From: Cenarchaeum symbiosum A
GTDB lineage: Archaea; Thermoproteota; Nitrososphaeria; Nitrososphaerales; Nitrosopumilaceae
Assembly (NCBI GenBank): GCA_000200715.1
Contig: DP000238.1
Span: 132,832-196,831 of the forward strand
Reading direction: 5' to 3'
DNA length: 64,000 bases
The notes under the pieces were generated by a model. The model worked only from the letters and a program-made list of their open reading frames with translations. It was not told the DNA's origin and made no database searches. The translations under genes were made by a program, and so were the position numbers. Below, in pieces: positions 34,843-43,529 of this stretch. The stretch's first letter is position 1. Every line of letters begins with the position of its first letter.

Positions 34843-35633
34843 TGGACTGGGCATCGATGGTGCGGGATCCCGGGACGGGGCTTGGGGCCAAGTGCCTCGA
34901 TACATCGCGGATCCTCGCGTATCCTGACCTTGATTCTGCCGTGTACTCTGCAAAGCTCGATGCCCTGGCAGAGGAGGCCCGCAGGGAAACAGGGGACAAA
35001 GGTGACAGGTACGCGCTCGCGGTCGCTTGCGAGATGCTTGCGCGGGTCGGATATTCGGGGAACAAGGATGACTATTACGATCCCCGGAACAGCCACCTCC
35101 ACGAGGTGATCGACCGCAGGACGGGCACCCCGATATCGCTGTGTATAGTATACGCGGAGGTGGCAGGCAGGCTCGGCCTAGAACTGAAGCTTGCCGGGTT
35201 CCCGGGGCATGTCGTGGCTGTATTGGGCGAGGAGACCGTCATAGACCCGTTCAACGGGGGCCGACTGGTGGGCCACGACGAGCTGCAGTCTATTCTAGAC
35301 GGCCTGTTTGGCGGCAGGCTGGTCATGAACCCGAGCTTTCTTGATCCCATGACCGACGAGGCGGTCCTGCTCAGGGTGTCGAGGAACCTGCGCAATTCTT
35401 ACGCCAATTCATACGACTATGGGAGGGCGTCTGCATGCGCGGACATGGCGCTGTCGCTGGAGCCTGATTCTCCCGGCGACATAAGGGACAAGGGGATAAT
35501 AGAGGAGAAGCTGGGCAACTATTCAAGCTCCCTTGAATACCTTGAGCGATACATCCAGAAGAGCCCGAGGGGCCGCGACGTGGAGGTTATAACGGAACTG
35601 GCAAGGGCGACCCGGGAAAAGCTCAGTCGATGA
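34842..35633 (+). CDS. SirB1-family protein (transglutaminase-like plus TPR)
   Basis: The 263-residue protein has the core YYDPRNSHLHEVIDRRTGTPISL, YAEVAGRLGLELKLAGFPGHVV and ETVIDPFNGG, characteristic of the SirB1/UPF0162 family, a circularly permuted transglutaminase-like fold. The C-terminal 75 residues form TPR helices (SACADMALSLEPDSPGDIR and SSSLEYLERYIQKSP). The catalytic Cys of true transglutaminases is not obvious (ISLCIVYAE is a candidate), while G-H and D-P positions are kept. The family's biochemical role is not settled. It starts inside the stop codon of the preceding gene and overlaps the converging coiled-coil gene by 11 bases. Confidence 0.75.
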   Translation: MDWASMVRDPGTGLGAKCLDTSRILAYPDLDSAVYSAKLDALAEEARRETGDKGDRYALAVACEMLARVGYSGNKDDYYDPRNSHLHEVIDRRTGTPISLCIVYAEVAGRLGLELKLAGFPGHVVAVLGEETVIDPFNGGRLVGHDELQSILDGLFGGRLVMNPSFLDPMTDEAVLLRVSRNLRNSYANSYDYGRASACADMALSLEPDSPGDIRDKGIIEEKLGNYSSSLEYLERYIQKSPRGRDVEVITELARATREKLSR

Positions 35634-35793
35634 TAGAGTCCACATCGGTGCCGTGCTTTATCATCTTTATCTCGTGGCGCGCTATCTTGTTGCGGAGGGC
35701 CCTTTTCAGCACGTTGACCTCATCTCTAAGCTCGGCACACTGGTCTTCTAGCTTTGCGACCCGCTCGTATATCGTCTCGCCTTCTTCGCCCAT
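35623..35793 (-). CDS. Short coiled-coil protein
   Basis: The 56-residue protein has a heptad-like helix (IYERVAKLEDQCAELRDEVN then VLKRALRNKIARHEIKMIKH) and an acidic end. It is probably a small dimeric coiled coil. ATG 35793 is fixed by a TATA-like CTTTTTAAGG on the minus strand near 35816-35825; the frame is open further upstream but in an unlikely composition. The 3' end overlaps the SirB1-like gene by 11 bases. Function is unknown. Confidence 0.6.
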   Translation of the reverse strand: MGEEGETIYERVAKLEDQCAELRDEVNVLKRALRNKIARHEIKMIKHGTDVDSIID

Positions 35794-35945
35794 GTAGATT
35801 GCCTGCAAAATTACCTTAAAAAGTTTTGGCAGAAAAGAATATCCACGGATGATGCGCGGTGCCGCCGGTTTGTGTAACCGCCGGGTGCGTGCCCCCGGAT
35901 ACACTTTGATGAAGCCGCGGCAGGCGTGTTGTACGGGATAATGTG

Positions 35946-36020
35946 CGGGCCCGACCGGATTCGAACCGGCGACCTATCGCTCCGCAAGCGATCGCACTAT
36001 CCATGCTATGCAACGAGCCC
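35946..36020 (-). tRNA. tRNA-Arg(GCG)
   Basis: On the minus strand the acceptor GGGCTCG pairs with CGGGCCC. The D-arm is GCAT/GTGC, the anticodon stem ATCGC/GCGAT with loop TTGCGGA (anticodon GCG, reading CGC and CGT). The T-arm is GCCGG-TTCGAAT-CCGGT, and the discriminator is G. The length is 75 bases and there is no intron. CCA is not encoded. Confidence 0.93.
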
Positions 36021-36239
36021 GACTGTCTTAGATTTCCAGCCTTAATCTGCATTTCGTATTGATGCGGGGTCTGGCCGGCCCGGCAGCCTTGTCCGGCGGT
36101 ACTGGCTTTGAGAAAACGGCCGGTTTGCACCTGCGGCAGGCGCATTCTCTCTCAAAGCAGGGGCTCTCTGACCGGGTGGCCGCGGCCCGGGCTGTCCATC
36201 AGGCACGGTGCATTCCGGGGTCTGCAAGGCCGCATGCGC

Positions 36240-36635
36240 CTAGCCTGTGGACTTGGGGTTTGCATGGGTCTTGTCGTAATAGTCGACTATGCTTTTTATG
36301 ACCGACTCTGGCGGTATTGCCTCTTTTCCACCGGGGCCCTGCGGCTGTGCCGCGCCATCATGCAGGCCCAGGTATTCCATGACGCGTGGGTGCACCATAC
36401 TATCAAAGCTTGCAACAACGTCCCTGGCCCATTTGCAGCATTTTGAAGACTCGTCATTTTGGTACCCGGGGTGCCCCTCTAGGTGGTTGATGTTGTTTCT
36501 GGCTATGCGGATTAGAAAATACCACTCGTCTATCCTGGAGACGGGCATATCACTGCCCTTCCATTCGGCGGATTTTACGATCTCTTCGACCTGCTTTACC
36601 TCTTCTGTGACATCTTCGAGCAGTCTCTCGGGCAT
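36240..36635 (-). CDS. Hypothetical helical protein
   Basis: The 131-residue acidic protein is largely helical (LLEDVTEEVKQVEEIVKSAEW, IDEWYFLIRIARNNINHLEG, SKCCKWARDVVASFDSMVHPRVMEYL), then a Gly/Pro-rich linker and a short C-terminal helix (ESVIKSIVDYYDKTH). No family is recognised. ATG 36635 is chosen because GGTATTTTACG (minus strand, about 36666-36675) would place transcription some 8 bases before it; ATG 36677 in frame would sit on top of that box. It has no operon partner. Confidence 0.55.
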   Translation of the reverse strand: MPERLLEDVTEEVKQVEEIVKSAEWKGSDMPVSRIDEWYFLIRIARNNINHLEGHPGYQNDESSKCCKWARDVVASFDSMVHPRVMEYLGLHDGAAQPQGPGGKEAIPPESVIKSIVDYYDKTHANPKSTG

Positions 36636-36845
36636 TGCAGATTCACACGGGATCAGCACACGCTCGTAAAATACCATTGCATGGCACTCAACGGGCAGGG
36701 ATGCAGGAGCCTGCCGGCACGAACCCGGATTTAGACATGAAGTCCATTCGGCTCCGTCCTGCACCGCCAGGCAAGGCCCTGGGCGTACAATGCTCCCCGG
36801 ATACACCGATCCAAAAAACATATACGCATACACTGGCAACTACAA

Positions 36846-36930
36846 ACGGGCATAGTATCTCACCGGTGGTATGCCCGCACACGCAACTAGTAACCAATAT
36901 GGCCGGGTTTTCGCATAGCCCGGCCTTTTT
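36846..36930 (+). ncRNA. Candidate structured small RNA (about 85 nt)
   Basis: AAAACATATA at 36815-36824 is a TATA-like box that predicts a start near 36846. The transcript would open with hairpin CGGGCAT (36847-36853) / ATGCCCG (36871-36877). It would end with hairpin GGCCGGG (36901-36907) / CCCGGCC (36919-36925) directly followed by TTTTT. No protein frame accounts for it. It is not a tRNA, since no T-loop or acceptor pairing is visible, and no family is recognised. The second hairpin alone could be a bacterial-style terminator. Confidence 0.35.
36901..36930 (+). terminator. Hairpin plus T5 terminator-like element
   Basis: A 7-bp all-G/C stem with an 11-base loop is followed at once by five T. 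Read on the plus strand it has the form of an intrinsic terminator, though no gene lies just upstream on that strand. Confidence 0.45.
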
Positions 36931-37067
36931 CCATACTGGGCAGATTCTGAACGGGCCGGCGCCCTGCCATGTATTGGCCTGTCGCCGAATTACCTGCGTG
37001 AAAGTTTTACGAGCTCAACTGTACGCTTGGACTGCCTGTTTATGATATTCTATATTTGCGGGAATCT

Positions 37068-37769
37068 TTACTCTTCTTCTGCCTTTTTGACAAAGATATA
37101 GTACATGGCAAAGGCGGCTATTATCCCGCCGAGTATCGGCGCCGCCCAGTATATCCAGTGGAACTCCCAGAACCCGGATATGAGTGCGGGGCCAAAGGTC
37201 CTTGCCGGGTTGACAGAGGCGCCAGTCAGGGGGATGCCCACCAGGTGTATGAGAAAGACCATCCCGCCTATGCTAAAGCCGTGCCATCCGGGGGATGCCT
37301 TTTTGTGCAGGACCGTCATGAATACCACTACTACAAGGAAGAAGGTCAGCACCGCCTCTACGGCAAATGCCGCCCCGATGCTCCCGTTTAGTATCTCGCT
37401 TGGGCCTCCCTGGGTGCCAAAGTTGACCCTTGCACCGAGCTCGGGCAGTATCGCCCACAGGGTGGCGGCTGCCACAACGGCGCCTGCAAGCTGGGCCCCC
37501 ACGTAGCCTATCCCGTCGGCCACGCCGAGCTTTCTTAACAGTATCAGGGGTATGGTTATTGCGGGGTTGATGTGCGCTCCGGAGACCTGGCCAAACGAGT
37601 ATACCATGAATGCGATGACGCTTCCGTGAGCGGCCGAGATGAACAGGACGGAGATCGTATTGAGCTCCTCTCCGAATGCGGCCACTGAGACTATCACGGA
37701 GAGCGGCCCAAAAAAGACCAGCCCGTACATGCATATGGCCTCTGCAAGCCACGCCCGGGGATTTACCAT
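37068..37769 (-). CDS. Aquaporin/glycerol facilitator (MIP family)
   Basis: The 233-residue integral membrane protein has six helices and both NPA half-helices (GAHINPAITIPL and GASVNPARTFGPALI). In the second, Arg follows the NPA as in all MIP channels. The length and lack of large loop-E insertions suggest a water-type channel over a glycerol facilitator, but the selectivity residues were not analysed. ATG 37769 is preferred to the upstream ATG because ATATAAAG at 37793-37800 lies 28 bases before it. It diverges from the peroxiredoxin gene. Confidence 0.9.
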   Translation of the reverse strand: MVNPRAWLAEAICMYGLVFFGPLSVIVSVAAFGEELNTISVLFISAAHGSVIAFMVYSFGQVSGAHINPAITIPLILLRKLGVADGIGYVGAQLAGAVVAAATLWAILPELGARVNFGTQGGPSEILNGSIGAAFAVEAVLTFFLVVVVFMTVLHKKASPGWHGFSIGGMVFLIHLVGIPLTGASVNPARTFGPALISGFWEFHWIYWAAPILGGIIAAFAMYYIFVKKAEEE

Positions 37770-37792
37770 AGACGGCACCAAATTATGTCTCC

Positions 37793-37800
37793 ATATAAAG
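37793..37800 (-). promoter_or_regulatory. TATA-like box of the aquaporin gene
   Basis: The minus strand reads CTTTATAT here, 28 bases from ATG 37769. It shows that the 15 codons open upstream are not translated. Confidence 0.55.
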
Positions 37801-37874
37801 ATTAGCCGTTGCATGCGCCAAATTCACCAAAGCGCGCGCTAAATGATTATAGGGAGCAATAATGAGCGGTGCAC

Positions 37875-38336
37875 ATGGCGATAAGCGAAGGCGACAAGGA
37901 GCCAAAGTTTGAAGCGCAGGATTCTGACGGCAAGACGGTAAAGTCGTCGGACTATGCCGGCAAGCGCCATGTGATCTACTTTTATCCAAAGAACTTTACC
38001 CCGGGCTGCACCATCCAGGCCGACGAGTTCTCTGTAAACCTTGCAAAGTTCAAAAAGGCGGGAATAGAGATCATCGGGGTCAGCCCGGACGATTCTGCAT
38101 CCCACAAAAAGTTCTGCAACAAAATGGGCGTAAAGTACACGCTTTTGGCCGATACCGATCACACCGTATCCAAGGGGTTCGGCGTCTGGGGGACCAAAAA
38201 GTTCATGGGCAAGGAGCACATGGGGGTAATCAGGAGCACCTTCCTGGTGGACGAAAAGGGCCTTGTCTTCAAGGTGTTCCCCAAGGTAAAGCCGGCGGGG
38301 CACGCAGCCGAAGTGCTCGATTGCTTCAAGAGCTAG
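37875..38336 (+). CDS. bcp: Peroxiredoxin of the BCP/PrxQ type
   Basis: This 153-residue thioredoxin-fold peroxidase has the active-site loop YPKNFTPGCTIQADEF with peroxidatic Cys45. The resolving Cys that usually stands five residues later in PrxQ (C-T-x-E-A-C) is Asp here. Other cysteines occur in KKFCNKMG and LDCFKS. It reduces hydroperoxides with thioredoxin or another thiol donor and protects the cell against oxidative stress. ATG 37875 follows a TATA-like GATTATAGG (37846-37854) by about 25 bases. Confidence 0.9.
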   Translation: MAISEGDKEPKFEAQDSDGKTVKSSDYAGKRHVIYFYPKNFTPGCTIQADEFSVNLAKFKKAGIEIIGVSPDDSASHKKFCNKMGVKYTLLADTDHTVSKGFGVWGTKKFMGKEHMGVIRSTFLVDEKGLVFKVFPKVKPAGHAAEVLDCFKS

Positions 38337-38397
38337 ATTAGAAAATCATAGTGCGAAAGGATTAACGTCCTGATATGTGCCTGTGTTAAAAACTGGA

Positions 38398-39516
38398 TTA
38401 GAAACCCTTTGGGAGTGTGCCGCGCGGTTTTGCCGCTGCCCCTTGGGCCTCTGCACGCTTTTTGGCTGCAAGCTCTGCCGCTGCTGCTGCCAGCTCGGCC
38501 GCCTCTTTTGCCTCCCTGTCAAGGCGTGCAAGATAGTCGCTTTCGTATGATGCCAGGTCGGACTTTGTCTCGGCCGGCTTGGGGGGCGCCTGAGCTGTTC
38601 CCTTTGGAAGCGTTCCCTTTGGCAGTGTGCCCTTGGGTAGCGTCTGTTTTGGCTTTTCAGGCTCTGGTGGCGGCGCCTTTGTTGCCTCCGGCTTTGCCTC
38701 GACTCCGGTAATCTTGTAGTCAAACCCGTTGAACTGCTTGTCGGCCGGGTGGTATGCAAGCCTCTGTCTGGTGGCAAAGTAGTTGTTGGACGGGGCTGTG
38801 TACCCTGTGACCTTTGCCTTTTGCATGTTCCAGTCGGATGTAGGCGCGCTGCCCATCGTTGCGTGCAGCCTGGCATAGTACCTGTTGGGGCTGGGTGTGT
38901 ATCCCGGAACCTTTGCCTTGTACTCGAACGGGTTCGTCATGGCCGAGTCCCTGTATATGAGCTCGAGCGCCTGTGCGTTGTTTGCCGGTGCCGCCTTTGC
39001 CTCTACCTTTTTGGCAGGATCCGGCTTTGGCGCGGCAGGCTTTGCCTCGCCCATTCCCTTGGGCAGTGTGCCTTTTGGTTTTTTCGGTGGTTCAGGCTGT
39101 GCTGCAGGCTTGGCCTCGCCCATTCCCTTGGGCAGTGTGCCTTTTGGCTTTGTGGGCTCTGGTTTTGGCTCTGCGGGTTTCGCCTCGCCCATTCCCTTTG
39201 GCAGTGTGCCTTTTGGTTTTTTCGGTGGTTCAGGCTGTGCTGTAGGCTTGGCCTCGCCCATTCCCTTGGGCAGTGTGCCTTTTGGCTTTGTGGGCTCTGG
39301 TTTTGGCTCTGCGGGTTTCGCCTCGCCCATGCCCTTTGGCAGAGTGCCTTTGGGCTTTTTGGCAGGCTCAGGCTCTGCGGGCTTTGGCTGCTCGGCAGGC
39401 TTGGCCTGTGCCGTGCTGGGCTTTGCCTCCAAGCCGGCGGATAGCTGATCGAGCTTTCTTTCTAGATCGGCAATCTTGTCTTCTAGCTCCTTCTTTGAGC
39501 CCTTCTTGGTAGCCAT
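38398..39516 (-). CDS. Low-complexity Lys/Pro/Ala protein with PKGTLPKGMGEAKP repeats
   Basis: The 372-residue protein starts with a coiled coil (KKELEDKIADLERKLDQLSAG). Five near-identical units of about 24-28 residues follow, each ending KPKGTLPKGMGEAKP (39040-39380 in DNA, with alternating PEPPKKPK and PKPEPTKPK variants). A central part has two related segments (NPFEYKAKVPGYTPSPNRYYARL and DWNMQKAKVTGYTAPSNNYFATR). More GTLPKG copies, an Ala/Glu-rich helix and a final RGTLPKGF complete it. It is highly basic and probably extended. No catalytic domain is seen; a structural or nucleic-acid-binding role is possible. A TATA-like GTAAATAAAG (minus strand) precedes the ATG by 26 bases. Confidence 0.7.
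   Translation of the reverse strand: MATKKGSKKELEDKIADLERKLDQLSAGLEAKPSTAQAKPAEQPKPAEPEPAKKPKGTLPKGMGEAKPAEPKPEPTKPKGTLPKGMGEAKPTAQPEPPKKPKGTLPKGMGEAKPAEPKPEPTKPKGTLPKGMGEAKPAAQPEPPKKPKGTLPKGMGEAKPAAPKPDPAKKVEAKAAPANNAQALELIYRDSAMTNPFEYKAKVPGYTPSPNRYYARLHATMGSAPTSDWNMQKAKVTGYTAPSNNYFATRQRLAYHPADKQFNGFDYKITGVEAKPEATKAPPPEPEKPKQTLPKGTLPKGTLPKGTAQAPPKPAETKSDLASYESDYLARLDREAKEAAELAAAAAELAAKKRAEAQGAAAKPRGTLPKGF
39038..39380 (-). repeat. Tandem coding repeats (PKGTLPKGMGEAKP units)
   Basis: Five tandem copies about 70-85 bases long, with two alternating spacer versions, are nearly identical at DNA level. An example is the core GGCAGTGTGCCTTTTGG, seen repeatedly on the plus strand. They encode the repeats of the 38398-39516 protein and are prone to slippage or recombination. 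They are not a CRISPR array, because the frame stays open and spacers are not unique. Confidence 0.85.
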
Positions 39517-39862
39517 CTGTTTTTCGTGAGGGTCGTGCTTTATTTACATTTTGTTTGGCCCCGTGCGTAGAATGGGCCAGACGGCCCTGATCCCTGCCTG
39601 TATGGGCCTCGGGGCCTGATCCCTAGGCACGGGGCATATAGCGGCCCGGGATCCCGGGATCTACAGAACCATGCCCGGAACATGACAGGCCACGCCTGAC
39701 GGCATGGCCTGCGAACTCAGAGCCATTGTGGCAATCATGCAGTCAGTACTCTAACTCCTCATCACTGTCCGCCTGCGCGGGGCCGGGGCCATATTTGTAC
39801 CAAGGTGCGGGGGGCCGTGCGATCAATGAATTTAAAGAGCCACGGGCGGACATCGATGGGAC
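39517..39862. other. Intergenic region, promoters only
   Basis: It lies between the divergent repeat-protein and helicase genes. GAATTTAAAG near 39828-39837 is the likely TATA box of the helicase gene. A minus-strand frame of 26 codons ending DSDEELEY near 39750 has no positioned promoter and is not called. Confidence 0.4.
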
Positions 39863-42800
39863 ATGTCTGACGGCGAGGATCTTGAGCGCCTGCAGAACAA
39901 CTTACGCGCATACCAGGAGAAGCTGCTTCACATCAACGCCGGGAACCGCTCGATACTGCTAAAAAAGATCCGCCCAAAGAACAACTTTGACCTTGCCGTG
40001 CTCGAGCAGTTCCGAAAGGGCACAGTAAAGAGGATCCTCAACAGGACGCTAGTCAGCGGCGCATCGCCCATTAGGGTGCTCCCTGACTCTGCAAAGGGAG
40101 ACGACGCAGATGCTGCCCGGTCAGACCTGCGCAAGCTCTCCTTGAACATGAACTCGATAGAGGAGGAGACCGGCGAGCGCGCATGCCACATAGGGTGGCC
40201 GTTTATCGAGGGCGGGGCCACGGAAAAATTCGGCGTGAGGGGGCCGCTTGTGTTGTTCCCCGCGTACCTAAAACAGAACAGGGGAGCGCAGAACCCGGGC
40301 TGGGAGATCCACTTTGTCGACGACAGGCCGGTGCTCAACGGGGCCGTAATATCTGCGATAAAGAAAAAAGGAGAAGTGGACATACCGGATGATCTTGATG
40401 AGCTGTTTGATGCCATGATGGAGGATGTGGTGTCAAACGGCGGGGCATGGTCGGAGTTTGAGTTTCTTGCAATGTTTGCCACTTGGATTGCCGGAATCCT
40501 GCCCATGGATGAATCCCTCAACGATCTCAGTTATGCGAATGCCACGGACATGGGAGCGGAAGATATCGGGGAAATGCGGGGCCAGGGACTCCACCTGAGA
40601 AACCACGCGGTAATAGGCAGCTTCCCCCAGGCAAACAACGAGATATTCAAGGACTATGTTAAACTGCAGGAGATTGACGGCGCGTCGGATCTGGGCGTAA
40701 TGGGGGAGCTGCTGGGAATACGGTCGGGCGCGGAGGAGCCGGGGGAAAAGGCGGACCTTGACAGGACACAGTCCATCGAGCTCAATACGGTATTTCTCAG
40801 TGATTCAAGCCAGGACGAAGTGATACTTGATTCCAAGAGGTCCGGCCTGGTGGTGGTCCGGGGCCCGCCGGGAACAGGCAAGTCGCAGGTGATAGCCAAC
40901 CTTGTTTGCGACGCGCTGACAAACGACAGAAAGGTGCTGGTGGTCTGCCAGAAGAGGGCCGCGCTAGATGTGGTGCACAGGCGCCTCGCAAAGGTTGGCC
41001 TGGATAGGTTCTCGATAATACTCGACAAGAACAACTCGAACAGGGCCCGCATGTACGGGCAGCTCGACGCGATAATCCTGGAGAGGAGGGAGCCCATCAA
41101 GGAGCACGAGGATATCATGCCTGTCTCAAAAAAGATAGACGAGACGGTGGGGCATCTCTCTGCACTGGGCGGGGCCCTGCATGCCGAGTACTTTGGCGGC
41201 GTGACCGCGCAGATGCTCTACTCCCGGCTCAAGCCCGGGTATGTATCCCGGCTTGACCTCGGCTCTATAGGGACCGGCGTGGGGTATTCAGATCTAGAGG
41301 GGTACATCAGCAGGATAAGGGGCCTTGAGGCGCTGTACAAGAGGCTCTCAAACGGCTCCCATCCGTGGCGCAAAAGAAAGAGCTTTGCCCACCACAAGCG
41401 CTCCTTCAAGCAGGAGATCCTCGATGATATCGCAAAGATGGCCTCACTGCTTGATACTGCCAGGATCATGGGGTCGCTGGACATGCAGGAGAAGCTCATA
41501 GTGAAACTGGAGGGGTATGAATCCAGCGGGGGCCTCATGGGCGGGTTCAAGCGGCGCGGCCTGTCCAAGGAGATAGCCGAGATGACCGGGGCGGACGTCT
41601 CTGAAGAGTTTGTCCGGAATGAGCTCCCCCGGGCCAAGGACGGGGCCATATTCTGGGGGATGCTAGGCGATCTGCTTGGGCTGTTCGATGGCAGGGCGCC
41701 GCCGGAGCCCGGCAAGGCTGCCTTGCGCTCCATGTTAGAAGAGCTCCGTACCTCGCTTGATGACTTTGACGACATGCAGGAGCTTGACCTGAGGCGGGAG
41801 GACAGCGGCGAAGTCTTTGCCATTTTGGACGAGTGCTCCCGCAAGCTCGAAGATGAAGACTGGTCGGAGGCTGTGCGGCAGGAGCTGATGTCGCACTGGC
41901 TGGAGCAGATAGAGGGGGACAATGCCGTGCTCCGGGGCAGCCCTTTCCGGGGGTACGAGGCGCATGTGGAGGAGCTCAAGGTGCTGCTAGAGAGGAAAAG
42001 GGAGGCTGTTGTCAAAAAGATCCAGCACGATATTGCCAATACCGTGACCGTTCCCGACATCAGCGGGTCCATGAGCCCCGATACGATAAAGTGGCGCGCC
42101 TTGCACGAGGAGCTAAAAAAGAAGCGCAAGGTGCTGCCGGTCAGGAAGCTCTTTAACATGTACTGGGACCAGCTGCTCCGGCTCTCCCCGTGCTGGCTGA
42201 CCTCGCCCGAGGCTGCATCAAAGACGTTTCCTCTCCAGAGGAACCTCTTCGACCTTGTGATAGTCGACGAGGCAAGCCAGCTTGCCGCAGAGCGCTCGCT
42301 GCCGTTTTTGTACAGGGCAAAGAATGTAGTGGTGGCAGGCGACGACAAGCAGCTCAGGCCGTTTGACCTGTTCCGGATAACCGACGAGGACGACGAGACA
42401 GAGCATGTATCCGCGGAAAAGAGCCTGCTGGATATAGCGGTGGTCCGGCATGATCCGCACCAGCTGGCCTGGCACTATAGATCAGAGTACCAGAACTTGA
42501 TAGACTTTTCAAACCATGCATTCTACGGGGGAAGATTGCAGGTGGCCCCGAATGTGAGCATGGATCCCTCGACGCCCCCCATACGGTGGATCCCGTCGAA
42601 CGGGACGCTGGTTAAAAAGCGCAACCATGTGGAGGCGGGCGATGTTCTAGACGAGGTGCAAAAGATCTGGGAGGGCTGCATGGGGGGCGAAGACTGGCCG
42701 TCGATGGCGGTAGTCACGTTCAATGAAAAGCAGCAGGAGCTAATAGAGAGGACCCATGAAAAGCGCAAGGATGAGGATCCCGAGTACTTGGAGCTCTTTA

Positions 42801-43513
42801 ACAGGTCCGAAGAGGCCAACAAGAGCGAGAGGTTTGCAGTCAAGAACATAGAGAACATACAGGGCGATGAGCGTGATATCATCATATTCTCGATAGGGTA
42901 CGCAAAGGACCCGGAGGGATCCTTTGCCAACAGGTTTGATATGCTGGGCATGGAGGCAGGCGAGAACAGGCTCAACGTGGCCATAACGCGTGCCCGGCGC
43001 TCTATGGTTGTAGTCTGCTCGATAGAGCCGTCGGAGATAAAAGAGACAAGCAAGAACCCGGGGCCGCGGCTTCTCCGGTACTTTTTGGAGTATGCAAAGG
43101 CTGTAAGTTCAATGGATGTAAAATCGCAAGAGGAGGTCCTGTCTAGATTGGGCGATCCCGCTGCTGTGAGAAAGGGGGCTGGTGAAACTGAGAGCTATTT
43201 CGAGGACAGGGTACTAGAGGGGCTTGTATCCCGCGGGTATGCTGTGCACGCGCAGATAGGCCAGTCCGGATACAGGATAGATCTTGCTGTTGTGCACCCG
43301 GATGACCCGGGAAAGTACGTGCTGGCCGTCGAGTGCGACGGGGCGTCGTATCATTCTGCAAAGAGCGTAATAGAGCGCGACATCAGCAGGCAGCGCTTTC
43401 TCGAGGCCAAGGGGTGGAAGTTTATGAGGGTGTGGTCGACCGACTGGTGGAGGGACCCCGAGGGGCAGCTCGACGACATAGAAAAGAGGATAGGCGAGCT
43501 TAGGAGTTCATGA
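39863..43513 (+). CDS. SF1 helicase with C-terminal Vsr/MTES_1575-type nuclease (defence-like)
   Basis: The 1216-residue protein has an N-terminal DUF4011-like region (HINAGNRSILLKK and the following 300 residues). An SF1 helicase core follows (Walker A RGPPGTGKSQ, 333-342; VIVDEASQLAAE; GDDKQLRPFD; GDERDIIIFSIGYAKD; NVAITRARRSMVVV). The helicase core is split by a long helical insertion. The C-terminal domain (about 1105-1216) is a PDDEXK/Vsr-type nuclease with SYFEDRVLEGL, GYRIDLAVVHPD, LAVECDGASYHSAKS and VWSTDWWRDP. This DUF4011-helicase-Vsr layout matches that reported for the Hhe antiphage protein. A defence role is inferred from architecture. The convergent HNH gene ends 16 bases away. 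The start ATG lies about 30 bases past a TATA-like box. Confidence 0.85.
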   Translation: MSDGEDLERLQNNLRAYQEKLLHINAGNRSILLKKIRPKNNFDLAVLEQFRKGTVKRILNRTLVSGASPIRVLPDSAKGDDADAARSDLRKLSLNMNSIEEETGERACHIGWPFIEGGATEKFGVRGPLVLFPAYLKQNRGAQNPGWEIHFVDDRPVLNGAVISAIKKKGEVDIPDDLDELFDAMMEDVVSNGGAWSEFEFLAMFATWIAGILPMDESLNDLSYANATDMGAEDIGEMRGQGLHLRNHAVIGSFPQANNEIFKDYVKLQEIDGASDLGVMGELLGIRSGAEEPGEKADLDRTQSIELNTVFLSDSSQDEVILDSKRSGLVVVRGPPGTGKSQVIANLVCDALTNDRKVLVVCQKRAALDVVHRRLAKVGLDRFSIILDKNNSNRARMYGQLDAIILERREPIKEHEDIMPVSKKIDETVGHLSALGGALHAEYFGGVTAQMLYSRLKPGYVSRLDLGSIGTGVGYSDLEGYISRIRGLEALYKRLSNGSHPWRKRKSFAHHKRSFKQEILDDIAKMASLLDTARIMGSLDMQEKLIVKLEGYESSGGLMGGFKRRGLSKEIAEMTGADVSEEFVRNELPRAKDGAIFWGMLGDLLGLFDGRAPPEPGKAALRSMLEELRTSLDDFDDMQELDLRREDSGEVFAILDECSRKLEDEDWSEAVRQELMSHWLEQIEGDNAVLRGSPFRGYEAHVEELKVLLERKREAVVKKIQHDIANTVTVPDISGSMSPDTIKWRALHEELKKKRKVLPVRKLFNMYWDQLLRLSPCWLTSPEAASKTFPLQRNLFDLVIVDEASQLAAERSLPFLYRAKNVVVAGDDKQLRPFDLFRITDEDDETEHVSAEKSLLDIAVVRHDPHQLAWHYRSEYQNLIDFSNHAFYGGRLQVAPNVSMDPSTPPIRWIPSNGTLVKKRNHVEAGDVLDEVQKIWEGCMGGEDWPSMAVVTFNEKQQELIERTHEKRKDEDPEYLELFNRSEEANKSERFAVKNIENIQGDERDIIIFSIGYAKDPEGSFANRFDMLGMEAGENRLNVAITRARRSMVVVCSIEPSEIKETSKNPGPRLLRYFLEYAKAVSSMDVKSQEEVLSRLGDPAAVRKGAGETESYFEDRVLEGLVSRGYAVHAQIGQSGYRIDLAVVHPDDPGKYVLAVECDGASYHSAKSVIERDISRQRFLEAKGWKFMRVWSTDWWRDPEGQLDDIEKRIGELRSS

Positions 43514-43529
43514 GATCCGGCCACATTGC

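Larger units (their letters stand above)
36636..37067. other. Intergenic region holding a candidate small RNA
   Basis: No convincing protein frame is seen on either strand. The notable part is 36815-36930, where a TATA-like run, two 7-bp hairpins and a T5 tract occur in order. The right part, 36931-37067, holds nothing I recognise. Confidence 0.45.

Noticed and set aside
39038-39380. CRISPR-like regularly spaced repeats
   Set aside because: The repeats keep one open frame, spacers come in only two versions, and the units encode the PKGTLPKG protein.
38749-39444. 231-codon plus-strand frame across the repeat protein
   Set aside because: It is antisense to the repeat gene, rich in Cys/Leu/Arg/Gly with no domain, and simply mirrors the K/P/G codons.
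39748-39826. 26-codon minus-strand frame ending DSDEELEY
   Set aside because: The acidic end is protein-like, but no TATA-like box is at the right distance and the start would be TTG; too weak to call.
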